The position numbers were made by a program, and so were the translations under genes. This document shows positions 42,186 through 50,944 of a stretch of DNA of 64,000 nucleotides, in pieces (position 1 is the first letter of the stretch; each line of letters starts with the position of its first letter). The notes under the pieces were generated by a model. The model was given only the letters and a program-made list of their open reading frames with translations. It made no database searches and was not told the origin of the DNA. The stretch spans positions 1-64,000 of the forward strand of contig CACYZF010000009.1 in NCBI GenBank assembly GCA_902778895.1, written 5' to 3'. Origin of the DNA: an uncultured bacterium (GTDB lineage: Bacteria; Verrucomicrobiota; Lentisphaeria; Victivallales; UBA1829).

Positions 42186-43085
42186 TCACTTCATCAGGTC
42201 GAGCTGGACCACGTCGCCGGGACGGGTCTGGACGTCGGCCCAGATCTTGCGGCCGGGGTAGATGGCCGTGTGGATGCCGGTGTGGACGTTCTCGCCGATG
42301 ATGGAGCCGAATTTGCGGCGGCCGGTGTCGATGAGGCAGCCCTGGACCATGGAACGGTGGTTCTTGCCGTCGTGGCGGAAATTCGAGGTGATGGTGCCCG
42401 CGCCGAAGTTGACGTTCTGGCAGACGATGGAGTCGCCGATGTAGGAGAGGTGTCCGGCGGCGACATGCGTCATGAGGATGGAGTTCTTGATCTCGACGGC
42501 CTGCCCGATGTGGCATTTGTCGGAGATGAAGTTGTAGCCGCGCAGATAGCAGTTCGGGCCGATCTTGCAGTTCTTGCCGATCACAGCGACGCCCTCGATG
42601 TAGACGCCGGGGAGCAGCACGGAGCCTTCGCCCAGGATCACCACGCCGTCGAGCGTGACGCGTTCGCGCACTGTTCCCTTGATATCGTTCTCGGTGTAGC
42701 CTGCGAGGTACTCCTCGTTGATCTTCAGCAGGTCCCACGGGTAGCGGATGCGGAAGGACGCCTCGTCGGCGGAGATGGCAACGGTGTTCGCGCCGCAGCC
42801 TGTGCATTCGGCGGCCACGCCGTCGGCGTCGGTCACGGAGAAGGATTTGCCGTCCGCGATCGCGGCGGACGCCTTTTCGAGCAGGGCCTTGGACGGCCAG
42901 AAGTCGGACGCGAGGCGGAGATGTGCGCCGGGCGCGGCGTTCTGAATTGAGGACCAGCGGGCCAGCAGGGTGGATTCCAGCGTGCCGGCGGCGAGTTCAA
43001 GTTCAAGAGCAGGCTTTTTGCAGGTCAGGGGTTCCAGCAGGGCGGGATTGCCGTGCTCGACGATTTCGAATGCGAACGTAGCCAT
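42186..43085 (-). CDS. GlmU-like left-handed beta-helix acyltransferase
   Basis: A 299-residue protein. Residues 1-130 are an unassigned alpha/beta region with no clear nucleotidyltransferase loop. About 130-285 is a left-handed beta helix built of hexapeptide repeats (VILGEGSVLLPGVYIEG, IGKNCKIGPNCYL) with GAGTITSNFRHDGKNH and FGSIIGENVHTGIHT, typical of the acetyltransferase half of GlmU and archaeal-type sugar-1-phosphate enzymes. Its ATG overlaps the glmM stop (TAATG), so it is probably the next step after GlmM, acetylating glucosamine-1-phosphate or a related sugar. A pyrophosphorylase partner is not encoded nearby. Confidence 0.8.
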   Translation of the reverse strand: MATFAFEIVEHGNPALLEPLTCKKPALELELAAGTLESTLLARWSSIQNAAPGAHLRLASDFWPSKALLEKASAAIADGKSFSVTDADGVAAECTGCGANTVAISADEASFRIRYPWDLLKINEEYLAGYTENDIKGTVRERVTLDGVVILGEGSVLLPGVYIEGVAVIGKNCKIGPNCYLRGYNFISDKCHIGQAVEIKNSILMTHVAAGHLSYIGDSIVCQNVNFGAGTITSNFRHDGKNHRSMVQGCLIDTGRRKFGSIIGENVHTGIHTAIYPGRKIWADVQTRPGDVVQLDLMK

Positions 43086-44464
43086 TATGGGATTACCTCC
43101 AGTTCGCGGGCCGCGACGCCCGCTATTTTGTCATGCCAGAGCCGCGCGGCGGATTCCGTTCGGGCTTCGGCGAGAATACGAAGTTTGTTTTCGGTGCCGG
43201 AGTAGCGCACGATCACGCGTCCGGCGTCCCCGAGGTCCTGTTTGGCCTCGCGGATGCATTTGGAAAGCTCCGGCAGGTCGTCGAACGGGACGCGTTCGGC
43301 GATGCGGAGCGAACTCTGGATCTGCGGATACTCGCGCATGAACGCGGCAAGCTCGGCGATGGATTTTCCGGTCTCCTTCATGATGCGCATCACGTGCAGG
43401 GCGGAGATGAGGCCGTCGCCAGTCGGGGAATGCTCCAGAAAGATCAGGTGTCCGGTCTGTTCGCCGCCCAGGTTCAGCCCCTTCTCGCGCATGCGCTCGA
43501 TGACGTAGCGGTCGCCGACGTTGGTGACCTCGACCTTGATGCCCGCCTGACGCATGGCGTCGTGCAGCCCGAGGTTGCTGATGGATGTGACGGCGACCGT
43601 GTCGTTGCAGAGCTGGCCGCGCGACTTGTAGTCCAGAGCGCACAGTCCAATGATTCGGTCGCAGTTGATGATGGCGCCGGTGTGGTCGCAGAACTGTACG
43701 CGGTCGGCGTCGCCGTCGAACGACACGCCGATGTCCGCGCCGTGCTCCTTCACCAGACGGCACATGTTCTCCGGATGAAGCGCACCGCAGCCGTCATTGA
43801 TGTTGAGTCCGTCCGGTTTCACGCCCGCCGTGATGACCTCGGCTCCAAGTTCGCGGAGTACGATCGGCGCCACGTAGTAGGACGCTCCGTTCGCGCAGTC
43901 CAGCACCACTTTCATGCCTTTCAGCGAGGTGTAGCCGATGGAGCGTTTCGCCTGGTGGATGTAGCGGCCACGGGCGTCGTCCACGCGGAACGCCTTCCCG
44001 ATGTCGGGCGTACCGTCGGCGGGGTGTTCCATCATCGCGAAAATGGCGCGTTCGATGTCGTCCTCGACCTCGTCCGGGAGCTTGAATCCCTCGGAATTGA
44101 ACAGCTTGATGCCGTTGTCCGAGGCGGGATTGTGGGAAGCTGTGATCATGACGCCGCAGTCGGCGCACATGGATTTCGTGAGGCTTGCGACGGCGGGGGT
44201 AGGCATCGGGCCGATCTCGTAGGCGTCCATGCCCATGCTCACCATGCCGCTGATCAGCGCGGTTTCGAGCATATAGCCGGAGATGCGTGTGTCTTTGCCG
44301 ATGATGGCGCGCGGGTTGCCGCGCTGCCCGAAGGCGTCGTTCCGGGGCGTATTCCGGCAGAAATGCCGTGCGACGGCTTTGCCTGCCAGCAGGGCGAGCT
44401 CCGGCGTGATAGGATATTCATTTGCCTTGCCGCGAATGCCGTCGGTCCCGAATAAACGCCCCAT
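43085..44464 (-). CDS. glmM: Phosphoglucosamine mutase
   Basis: A 459-residue enzyme converting glucosamine-6-phosphate to glucosamine-1-phosphate for UDP-GlcNAc synthesis. The N-terminal GRLFGTDGIRGKANEYP, active-site MITASHNPASDNGIK (phosphorylated Ser near residue 108), metal-binding SFDGDADRVQF near residue 250 and the C-terminal VIVRYSGTENKLRI are the alpha-D-phosphohexomutase signatures. It has a promoter 127-155 bases upstream and is followed by the overlapping beta-helix gene. Confidence 0.95.
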   Translation of the reverse strand: MGRLFGTDGIRGKANEYPITPELALLAGKAVARHFCRNTPRNDAFGQRGNPRAIIGKDTRISGYMLETALISGMVSMGMDAYEIGPMPTPAVASLTKSMCADCGVMITASHNPASDNGIKLFNSEGFKLPDEVEDDIERAIFAMMEHPADGTPDIGKAFRVDDARGRYIHQAKRSIGYTSLKGMKVVLDCANGASYYVAPIVLRELGAEVITAGVKPDGLNINDGCGALHPENMCRLVKEHGADIGVSFDGDADRVQFCDHTGAIINCDRIIGLCALDYKSRGQLCNDTVAVTSISNLGLHDAMRQAGIKVEVTNVGDRYVIERMREKGLNLGGEQTGHLIFLEHSPTGDGLISALHVMRIMKETGKSIAELAAFMREYPQIQSSLRIAERVPFDDLPELSKCIREAKQDLGDAGRVIVRYSGTENKLRILAEARTESAARLWHDKIAGVAARELEVIP

Positions 44465-44590
44465 GCACTGCTCCTTCCGGTCCGGACGCCCTCATTCCGG
44501 CGTGCCCGGACGATTGTTTTCGTCTTTTTGAACGTCGATTTGACTATGGTTCCGCTCGTGATTTCCTTCCGTGCACAGAACCATACTGTT

Positions 44591-44619
44591 AATATACGAT
44601 TTTCCAAGCTATTTTTCAA
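44591..44619 (-). promoter_or_regulatory. glmM promoter
   Basis: On the minus strand TTGAAA (44614-44619), 17-bp spacer, TATATT (44591-44596). Confidence 0.75.
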
Positions 44620-44897
44620 CAGCCCTGAAACATTTTTTCAAAAAAAACTTGCAAGGCGCGGAACAGGAAGATATCCAAGGCATCGGATCGGGCTTGGTCT
44701 ATAACCCGATTCTAAACAATTCCGCGTTCTGGCTTCCAATCATTCGCGAAACGGAACCGAAGCGGGCAACTGACTTGACGATTCCTTGACGATCGGGCCA
44801 TTTTCCCCCTCAAAAACAATACAGAATGATGGGAAAAAACGGAAACAGGGAATAAAGAACCCATAAATCCAAATCTTTGATAATCAAGGCATAAAAA
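44620..44897. other. Intergenic stretch between glmM promoter and tRNA gene
   Basis: About 280 bases, AT-rich at both ends. A short open frame on the plus strand (44571-44789) has no ribosome-binding site and no convincing protein character. I see no further gene, RNA or clear terminator in it. Confidence 0.4.
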
Positions 44898-44973
44898 TGG
44901 TGGATCCTGCCGGGTTCGAACCAGCGACCAAAGGTTTATGAGACCTCCGCTCTAACCACTGAGCTAAGGATCC
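44898..44973 (-). tRNA. tRNA-Met (anticodon CAT)
   Basis: On the minus strand a 76-base cloverleaf with encoded CCA. The acceptor stem is GGATCCT/AGGATCC, D stem GCTC/GAGC, anticodon stem GAGGT/ACCTT with loop CTCATAA (anticodon CAT), T arm GCTGG-TTCGAAC-CCGGC. A CAT anticodon means elongator or initiator Met, or a lysidine-modified Ile tRNA. The paired first base and the non-initiator anticodon stem argue against the initiator. It stands alone with its own promoter. Confidence 0.94.
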
Positions 44974-45029
44974 ACGAAAAGGAACGCGCGATTCCGGGAG
45001 CTATACTGCCGTACGCGGCCTGATAAAAT

Positions 45030-45057
45030 AATATACCCTTTTCTTTTCAAAAATCAA
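45030..45057 (-). promoter_or_regulatory. tRNA-Met promoter
   Basis: On the minus strand TTGATT (45052-45057), 16-bp spacer, TATATT (45030-45035). The leader would be about 50 bases. Confidence 0.65.
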
Positions 45058-45137
45058 GCCTCGGACTCCGTGCCGAACTGGATTTGCCGGAGATTGCCAA
45101 AGAAAGGGCAGACAGGCGAGGGAGGCGGCGGATTCGG

Positions 45138-46247
45138 TCAGGATTTCGTCACGGAGCGGACGAAGGCGTCGATTTCCATGCGGAAGCGTTCCGGATTGAA
45201 CTTGGCGGCATGTTCTGTGCAGACAGCGGAATCCCACGCCGGGACAGCCTCGAATTCTTCGATCGTGTTTGCAAGCGCTTCCGGGGTCTGCTCGGGGAAG
45301 AACTGCCCGGTCCGGCCGGGCAGGACGGTTTCCAGCGCGCCGCCTTTTCCGAACGCGATCACCGGGGTTCCGGCGGCCTGCGCCTCCAGGGGGATGATGC
45401 CGAAGTCCTCGATGCCGGGGAAGATCAGGGCGCGGGCGTTTGTGAAGAGTTCGCGGAAGCGTTCGTTGGAACAGAGATTTTCGAACGTGATCAGCGGGGA
45501 GCCCGCGGCGGTCTGTTTGATTTCCGCGAGTTCGGGGCCGTCTCCGGCAACGATCAGGCGGCGTCCGAGCTTCATGCAGGCGCGAACCGCGATGCCGACA
45601 CGTTTGTAATGCGTGATCTGTCCGGCGCACAGGTAATAATCCCGTTTCGGAGCGTCTGCGCCGGGGCGTCCCGGATCGCTGAAGAAGGCGGTGTTGACCG
45701 GAGGATGGATCACGGCGGATTCCCTGCCGTAGATGCGGCGGATACGCTCGGCCACGAACGCGCTGTTTGCAATGAAATGGTCCACGGCATCGGCGGAACG
45801 CCGGTCGTAGTTCCGCAGGCGGCGGAGGAAGAGTTTCATGGCGAGTTTGCCGCCGGGGCCCGCGGCCTGATAATACATGTCGCTCATGTCCCACAGGTAG
45901 CGCATGGGGGTGTGGCAGTAGCAGACATGGAGCGCGCCGGAGGGCTTGCGGATGCCTTTTGCCGGGCCGGACTCGCTGGAGATGATGAGGTCGTAGGGCG
46001 AGAAGTCGAGGCGGCGGAGAGCCGCGGGCATAAGCGGCAGATACCTCTGGCAGGCGTTGCGTGCACCGGGCAGACGCGCGATGAAGGTCTCGGTGACCTT
46101 GTGGGAGGAAAACGGCTCACGGAGCCTGTCGCAGTTCCAGGCGTGCGTGAAGATGTCGGCGTCCGGGTACAGGCGGCAGAGTTCGGCCAGGACATTTTCC
46201 CCGCCGCGCATGGCGGTCATCCAGTAATGGATCAGCGCGGTTTTCAT
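45138..46247 (-). CDS. Glycosyltransferase family 4 protein
   Basis: A 369-residue cytoplasmic retaining glycosyltransferase. The start MKTALIHYWMTAMRGGENV is a normal GT4 N-terminus and its ATG overlaps the upstream stop (ATGA). A longer upstream frame is Arg-rich and not protein-like. The C-terminal Rossmann domain has YYLCAGQITHYKRVGIAVRA, the donor-binding ALIFPGIEDFGIIPLEAQAAG with the E-x7-E pattern, and FGKGGALETVL. It is last in an envelope operon starting with the OlsB-like gene and following the initiating transferase. Confidence 0.9.
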   Translation of the reverse strand: MKTALIHYWMTAMRGGENVLAELCRLYPDADIFTHAWNCDRLREPFSSHKVTETFIARLPGARNACQRYLPLMPAALRRLDFSPYDLIISSESGPAKGIRKPSGALHVCYCHTPMRYLWDMSDMYYQAAGPGGKLAMKLFLRRLRNYDRRSADAVDHFIANSAFVAERIRRIYGRESAVIHPPVNTAFFSDPGRPGADAPKRDYYLCAGQITHYKRVGIAVRACMKLGRRLIVAGDGPELAEIKQTAAGSPLITFENLCSNERFRELFTNARALIFPGIEDFGIIPLEAQAAGTPVIAFGKGGALETVLPGRTGQFFPEQTPEALANTIEEFEAVPAWDSAVCTEHAAKFNPERFRMEIDAFVRSVTKS

Positions 46248-47629
46248 CGTGCCCCCCTGCATTTGATGACCTCGGCGATGGTGGCGAAGAAAATGTGGAT
46301 GTCCAGCCAGACGGACCAGTTGCGGATGTACCACATGTCGAGCAGGATGCGTTTGTCGTAGCTGGTGTCGTTGCGGCCGGATACCTGCCAGAGTCCGGTG
46401 ATGCCGGGCTTGATGCGCGAGAAGACCTCGTAATTGTCGCCGTAATAGTCGATCTCGGCCTTCACGATGGGGCGCGGGCCGATCATGGCGAGTTCTCCTG
46501 TGATGACGTTGAAGAACTGCGGAAGCTCGTCGAGGCTGGTCTTGCGGAGAATGCGCCCGATGGGCGTGATGCGCGGGTCGTGTTCGAGCTTGAAGTTCGC
46601 ACGCCATTCGGCCGCGAGCTTCGGATCGTTGGCCAGGATCTGTTCGAGCTGGTCGTCGGCGTCCGTATACATCGTGCGGAACTTCCAGACGTGGATGGGG
46701 CGTCCGTTCCTGCCGAGCCGGTCGGCGCGGTACAGGACCGGTCCCTTGCTGGAGAGCTTCACGACGAGCGCCAGGACCAGGAATACGGGGATCAGCATCA
46801 CCACGCTGATGCACGCGAGGATGAACTCCAGAATGGTTTTGGTGAGGCGGGGAATCGGTCGAAGAAGCTGGTTGCGGATTTCCAGTCCGGCAAGTTCGCG
46901 CATGCAGACCGGCGTGCCCCACGCGACCGGGATGCCGATGTCGTCGGTCATGAGCAGGATCTGCCGGAAGTGTTTGACGTAATCGCGCAGATACTTCGTA
47001 ATCGCCTGCGGCGGGAGACAGCAGATGAGGAATTCCGCGCCGGTCCGGGCGGCGGCCGACGGAGCGTCGGAAAGCGCGCCGAGGCGGTCCTGAATGGCGG
47101 GATTGTCGTCGACGAAACCGGTGACACGGAGCCCGAAATGCGCGCTGTCCCGTATTTCCTCCTCAAGTTTGCGGCCGCATTTTCCCGCGCCGGCGATGAG
47201 GACGGGGATCTGGCCGATGTTCAGTCCCTTGAGAGTCTTCCGGACCAGATTGCGCGCGAATCCGACGAGGAAAAGGTTCAGGCATGCGCTGACCGCGATG
47301 ACCACGCGCGAATAGTGCTCCGTTTTTCGGGTGAAGGTGAGGTAGCAGAAGAGCAGCAGATACGTGACCAGGACGGTGTAAACGCGCCGGCGCATCTCCT
47401 CCACGGGATCGAGCGCCATGCCCGGAGAGAACGGATTGCCGTGGTAGAGACGCATGACCGCCGCCAGCAGGATAAAGACGAACAGGAACGGCCACATGGC
47501 CGTGTAAGTGGACATCTGGTAGTCGCCGCCCATGGCGTGATAGACCGCGGCCGTGCCGAGCCAGCAGAAGGAAAGCGCCACGGCATCCGCCAGCATCAGA
47601 AACAGAATTCGGATCCGTCCGGCAGTCAT
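46244..47629 (-). CDS. Undecaprenyl-phosphate glycosyl-1-phosphate transferase (WbaP-like)
   Basis: A 461-residue membrane enzyme that starts glycan repeat units on the lipid carrier. Four N-terminal helices (about 10-115), a CoA-binding-like domain (about 140-250), a further helix near 285 and the catalytic sugar-transferase domain with KFRTMYTDADDQL, KTSLDELPQFFNV and GELAMIGPRPI. It overlaps the preceding GT-C-like gene and the following GT4 gene by four bases each. It is predicted to prime exopolysaccharide or O-antigen-like synthesis. Confidence 0.93.
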   Translation of the reverse strand: MTAGRIRILFLMLADAVALSFCWLGTAAVYHAMGGDYQMSTYTAMWPFLFVFILLAAVMRLYHGNPFSPGMALDPVEEMRRRVYTVLVTYLLLFCYLTFTRKTEHYSRVVIAVSACLNLFLVGFARNLVRKTLKGLNIGQIPVLIAGAGKCGRKLEEEIRDSAHFGLRVTGFVDDNPAIQDRLGALSDAPSAAARTGAEFLICCLPPQAITKYLRDYVKHFRQILLMTDDIGIPVAWGTPVCMRELAGLEIRNQLLRPIPRLTKTILEFILACISVVMLIPVFLVLALVVKLSSKGPVLYRADRLGRNGRPIHVWKFRTMYTDADDQLEQILANDPKLAAEWRANFKLEHDPRITPIGRILRKTSLDELPQFFNVITGELAMIGPRPIVKAEIDYYGDNYEVFSRIKPGITGLWQVSGRNDTSYDKRILLDMWYIRNWSVWLDIHIFFATIAEVIKCRGAR

Positions 47630-49365
47630 AAGGCGGCCTCCTTCCTGCGGAACACCATGCAGAACGTTTCATGCTCCATCGGAACGGGTTCGCCTGCGGG
47701 AATCCAGCTGCCGTCCGGCGGCGCGGTCGGAGCTTTTCCCGCCTCGGACACGTAGAAATCGGCGTTTCGGGGATCGCGGACGCGGCGTCCTCCGGCAAGG
47801 TAGGCGGAAACGATGTATTTGTTGTTGTCTTCGAAGTACATGCCGGGCGCGGCGCAGCTTTCGTAATCAATCAGATCGAATTCCGGCGGGGCGGTCTGCG
47901 AGTGAGCCGGGGAATTGGCGCGGAAGAGCGCTGCCAGCTGAAGCGTGCCGTTGCGGACGGCCTTGTGGCGCGGCTCGAAATAGTCCTTCAGGATCGGGCC
48001 GAGGCAGTGGAACAGCGCACCCAGGACATACGCGATGAGCAGGACATTCAACGCGGCGCGCATGGAGACGTGCGGCAGATAACGCGCAAGCAGTCCGGCG
48101 ATGACCGTGACGCCGCAGGAGGTCCAGCCGAATCCGAGCGGGGACACGGGGAGCAGGTAGCGCACGGAAAACGTGAGCGTCCGGTCGTAGAACAGGAGCT
48201 GGGCCGCGATCACGCCGGTATGAACGGCGATGAACGCGAGCAGGAGTTTTTCGCCGGAGGAAAAAACGTGATCGCGGAGCCGGAATGCCAGTCCGATGAG
48301 CGCGGGCGCCGTCCACAGCGGATCGAACGCGCGTTCGAACGTGAGGAAGAACTCCTTCATGACCTCGGAATCCGCCCGGAGCATTTGCCGGATGAACAGA
48401 AATGCGAGCCCGGCTGCAAACATGCCGCCGCAGACGGTCAGGACCGGTTTCAGGCTCTTCCCGGCGAGAACGCGGGCGAGAAGCTTTGCCGCCACGGCCA
48501 TCGCGAACGGCGTCAGACCGGCGATCATTGCCGCATCGATCAACGTCGGCGCACGTCCGAACATTTTTTCGAACATGTGGAGATATCGGATTTCCGGTGT
48601 GGCCAGCCCGAACACAGCATGATTGACGATCGCGGGAAGGAAGACGAGCCCGGCGGCAAGCAATGTGCCTGCGAGGCTCCGGTATGGTACCGGAACGAAT
48701 TTTTTCCGTGCGGGAAAAAATTCAAGATTGCTTTGGGCCGCATCCAGACTCCAGCGTGCTTCCCGGAACATCACGCCGAACAGGACGAGTCCGCAGAAAA
48801 GGATCATCTCCGAGCGTGTGATCATGACGATGCCCGCGGCGAGTCCCAAATAGAGATACCGCGCGAACGAATCCGGATCCTCCCGGATCAGGAAGATTGC
48901 ATGGACGATCAGGATCAGCAGCAGACATTTCATGTTTTCGCGGAGCCCGGTCCCGGCGAGCCGCAACATGAACGGATTGACGATGTAGACCAGAACCGCG
49001 CCGGCCGCGGTCTTTTCTCCGAAGACGCGCTTCATGACACTGAACAACGGAAATACCGATGCCGCGAAACACGCCACGCTGAGGATTTTTGCCGCCGTGA
49101 ATCCCGTGATTCCGCCAAGCCACACGAGCACGCCGCAGAGCGCCGGGTACAGCATCGGGATGCGTGGATGGAACGCATAAACCCATTTTCCCGTCGCGAA
49201 TGCCTCCGCCATCGGCGCATACCGGGTCGCGATGTCGCGTTCCGGGATGTCGGCGAAATACGCCAGCGGCACGGCGAGCAGGAGCGCGGCAAGAAAAAAC
49301 AGCCGCGGCGTACGGAATGCTCCAGCGGGGATCCCGGGCTGCTGATTCAGAGTGGTGCTGGACAA
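47626..49365 (-). CDS. Multi-spanning membrane protein, likely GT-C glycosyltransferase
   Basis: A 579-residue protein with about eleven hydrophobic segments. Early loops carry DIPERDIATRYAPMAEAF, resembling the acidic-motif region of GT39-like dolichyl/undecaprenyl-phosphate mannosyltransferases. A soluble C-terminal tail (about 480-579) follows. It lies 12 bases after the CobS-like gene and overlaps the WbaP-like gene, so it is part of the envelope glycan operon. The sugar and acceptor are unknown; polymerase or flippase roles are less likely given the layout. Confidence 0.72.
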   Translation of the reverse strand: MSSTTLNQQPGIPAGAFRTPRLFFLAALLLAVPLAYFADIPERDIATRYAPMAEAFATGKWVYAFHPRIPMLYPALCGVLVWLGGITGFTAAKILSVACFAASVFPLFSVMKRVFGEKTAAGAVLVYIVNPFMLRLAGTGLRENMKCLLLILIVHAIFLIREDPDSFARYLYLGLAAGIVMITRSEMILFCGLVLFGVMFREARWSLDAAQSNLEFFPARKKFVPVPYRSLAGTLLAAGLVFLPAIVNHAVFGLATPEIRYLHMFEKMFGRAPTLIDAAMIAGLTPFAMAVAAKLLARVLAGKSLKPVLTVCGGMFAAGLAFLFIRQMLRADSEVMKEFFLTFERAFDPLWTAPALIGLAFRLRDHVFSSGEKLLLAFIAVHTGVIAAQLLFYDRTLTFSVRYLLPVSPLGFGWTSCGVTVIAGLLARYLPHVSMRAALNVLLIAYVLGALFHCLGPILKDYFEPRHKAVRNGTLQLAALFRANSPAHSQTAPPEFDLIDYESCAAPGMYFEDNNKYIVSAYLAGGRRVRDPRNADFYVSEAGKAPTAPPDGSWIPAGEPVPMEHETFCMVFRRKEAAL

Positions 49366-49377
49366 TGCCGGATCCTT

Positions 49378-50121
49378 TCAGCGATGGACGCAGACCACGG
49401 TCAGGATCAGCAGCACGGTCTCGATCAGATATGCCGCCGTGTCGAATGCCCTGCGGTCAAAAGAGAGCGTCCCGTTTTCGGTCCGTTTGATCAGATACCA
49501 GGATGTCAGCCACGTCAGCAGGAACATCCCGGCGGCGCCCCAGATGCGGCGGCTGACCAGGATGAACAGCAGGATCAGGACGCAGCCCGCGACCGCGCCT
49601 TTCCGGCGTTCCGCGGCGTTCGACCGAATCAGTTCCGTGCCGGACGGAGTCGTCGCGGCGCTGAGTTCTTCGCGCGCGAAATACGCACACAGCAGGACGG
49701 CGATCAGCCAGCATGTCCCGCCTGCGTTCGCGACCGCCGCGAGCATGATGGCGCGGACGGCGAAGAAGACCGCGCCGAAGAACATCGGCTGGGCGGTGAA
49801 CCTGTCCGGGGCGGCATCGGCGGCTTTCGGGAAGAACCGCATGACGAAGAGCGCCGAGCCGTTGAACCCGCGCCATCCGGTGAGGATTTCCAGCAGAAGC
49901 GCGATCAGGACGCCGGAGAACATGGCGCCCGCGAACGAACCGAAGAGCCAGACGACGGCCCAGGCGATCAGGGCGCAGGCAAGTCCGATGACAAGTCCGG
50001 CCAGCGGGAACCAGACCGGAAAATCCTCCGGGATCTCCTTCGGTTCCGGCAGGAACGGCAGGGGACGCCCGGTCGCGAGCGTCCACACGGCGGAGAGCTT
50101 TTCAAGCGTGCTGTTGTTCAC
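49378..50121 (-). CDS. CobS-like membrane protein without acidic motif (paralogue 2)
   Basis: A 247-residue protein with about seven hydrophobic segments. The N-terminus KLSAVWTLATGRPLPF and WFPLAGLVIGLACALI, then LLLEILTGWRGFNGS, follow the CobS layout (ITFPLIGLLLG then LTGGFHLDGLADT), but every Asp of the active loop is replaced. Similarity is weaker than for paralogue 1 at 41203-42099. It overlaps the OlsA-like gene by 20 bases and precedes the GT-C-like gene, so it probably acts on envelope lipid or glycan and not on cobalamin. Confidence 0.65.
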   Translation of the reverse strand: MNNSTLEKLSAVWTLATGRPLPFLPEPKEIPEDFPVWFPLAGLVIGLACALIAWAVVWLFGSFAGAMFSGVLIALLLEILTGWRGFNGSALFVMRFFPKAADAAPDRFTAQPMFFGAVFFAVRAIMLAAVANAGGTCWLIAVLLCAYFAREELSAATTPSGTELIRSNAAERRKGAVAGCVLILLFILVSRRIWGAAGMFLLTWLTSWYLIKRTENGTLSFDRRAFDTAAYLIETVLLILTVVCVHR

Positions 50122-50941
50122 GGACGGTCTCCTGTATTTTTGTTTCCGGCGCTGCGGGCGATTCAGTCAAAGCGGGGGGAACCCAGCCGGTATGTTCGCA
50201 GTAGGCCTCCAGCATGGCGTCGCGAACGGCCTTCGCAAGCTGTTTGCGGTTGCGGCCTTCCGGATAGATGAGCGGAAGGATGTAGACGTCGGCAGTGGAC
50301 CTGCGGTTGCCGAGGATCGCCCACAGATGGGGCATGAACGTGGCGTCGCCGTACCAGGCCGGATGCATGTCGCCTTCCCGGACGCGGTAGATGGAGATCA
50401 TGGGCTGGATCGGGATGTCCGTGCCGCAGACGGTCTCGAACGGCGTGGTTTTGAAGTCCTTCAAACCGTGCTGTCCGTCGGACGTGGTTCCCTCGGGATA
50501 GACAATCAGCGGGATCTTCTTCCGCAGGGTGTCGCGGAACTGTTCCATGAGGTTCGCGGCGCTCTGTTTGGAATCGCGGTCGACCCAGATCGGACGGATC
50601 ATGTCGGTGTACCAGCCGAGGACCGGCCAGGATTTGATCTCTTTTTTGGGCGTGAACCGCAGCCCGAAAATGGACGCATGCAGGAAGATGTCGACGTAGC
50701 TCTGATGGTTTGCCACGACCAGTCCGCCGGTCTTCTTGTATGCTTCGGGATCGCCGTGGACGACCGTGCGGATGCCGAGGATCTTGACGATGCCGCCGCC
50801 CCAGTATTTCGTCTGGAGCGCCATGCGGCGGATACTGTGCTCTTCCTCGTAGAGATAGCGGATCGGAAGGCAGTAGATGCCGTGCCAGCTTCCCCACAGG
50901 AAAAGTGCGATCACACGGTAAATCCTGCGCAGAATCCGCAT
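50102..50941 (-). CDS. PlsC/OlsA-type 1-acyl-glycerophosphate or lyso-ornithine acyltransferase
   Basis: A 279-residue membrane-associated acyltransferase with an N-terminal hydrophobic segment (about 8-25). It has the HX4D active site in NHQSYVDIF near residue 78 and the later YPEGTTSDG near residue 150. The family (PlsC) transfers acyl groups to lysophospholipids. OlsA, which acylates lyso-ornithine lipid, belongs to the same family. The gene starts three bases after the OlsB-like GNAT gene, an order seen in ornithine-lipid operons, which favours OlsA, though plain PlsC activity is possible. Confidence 0.82.
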   Translation of the reverse strand: MRILRRIYRVIALFLWGSWHGIYCLPIRYLYEEEHSIRRMALQTKYWGGGIVKILGIRTVVHGDPEAYKKTGGLVVANHQSYVDIFLHASIFGLRFTPKKEIKSWPVLGWYTDMIRPIWVDRDSKQSAANLMEQFRDTLRKKIPLIVYPEGTTSDGQHGLKDFKTTPFETVCGTDIPIQPMISIYRVREGDMHPAWYGDATFMPHLWAILGNRRSTADVYILPLIYPEGRNRKQLAKAVRDAMLEAYCEHTGWVPPALTESPAAPETKIQETVREQQHA

Positions 50942-50944
50942 CGG

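Noticed and set aside
44571..44789. A 72-residue plus-strand open frame upstream of glmM
   Set aside because: It lies over the minus-strand glmM promoter, has no ribosome-binding site and no protein-like pattern.
46248..46922. N-terminal extension of the GT4 protein
   Set aside because: The extension is Arg/His-rich and lies fully within the upstream transferase gene; the ATG at the ATGA overlap starts a normal GT4 N-terminus.
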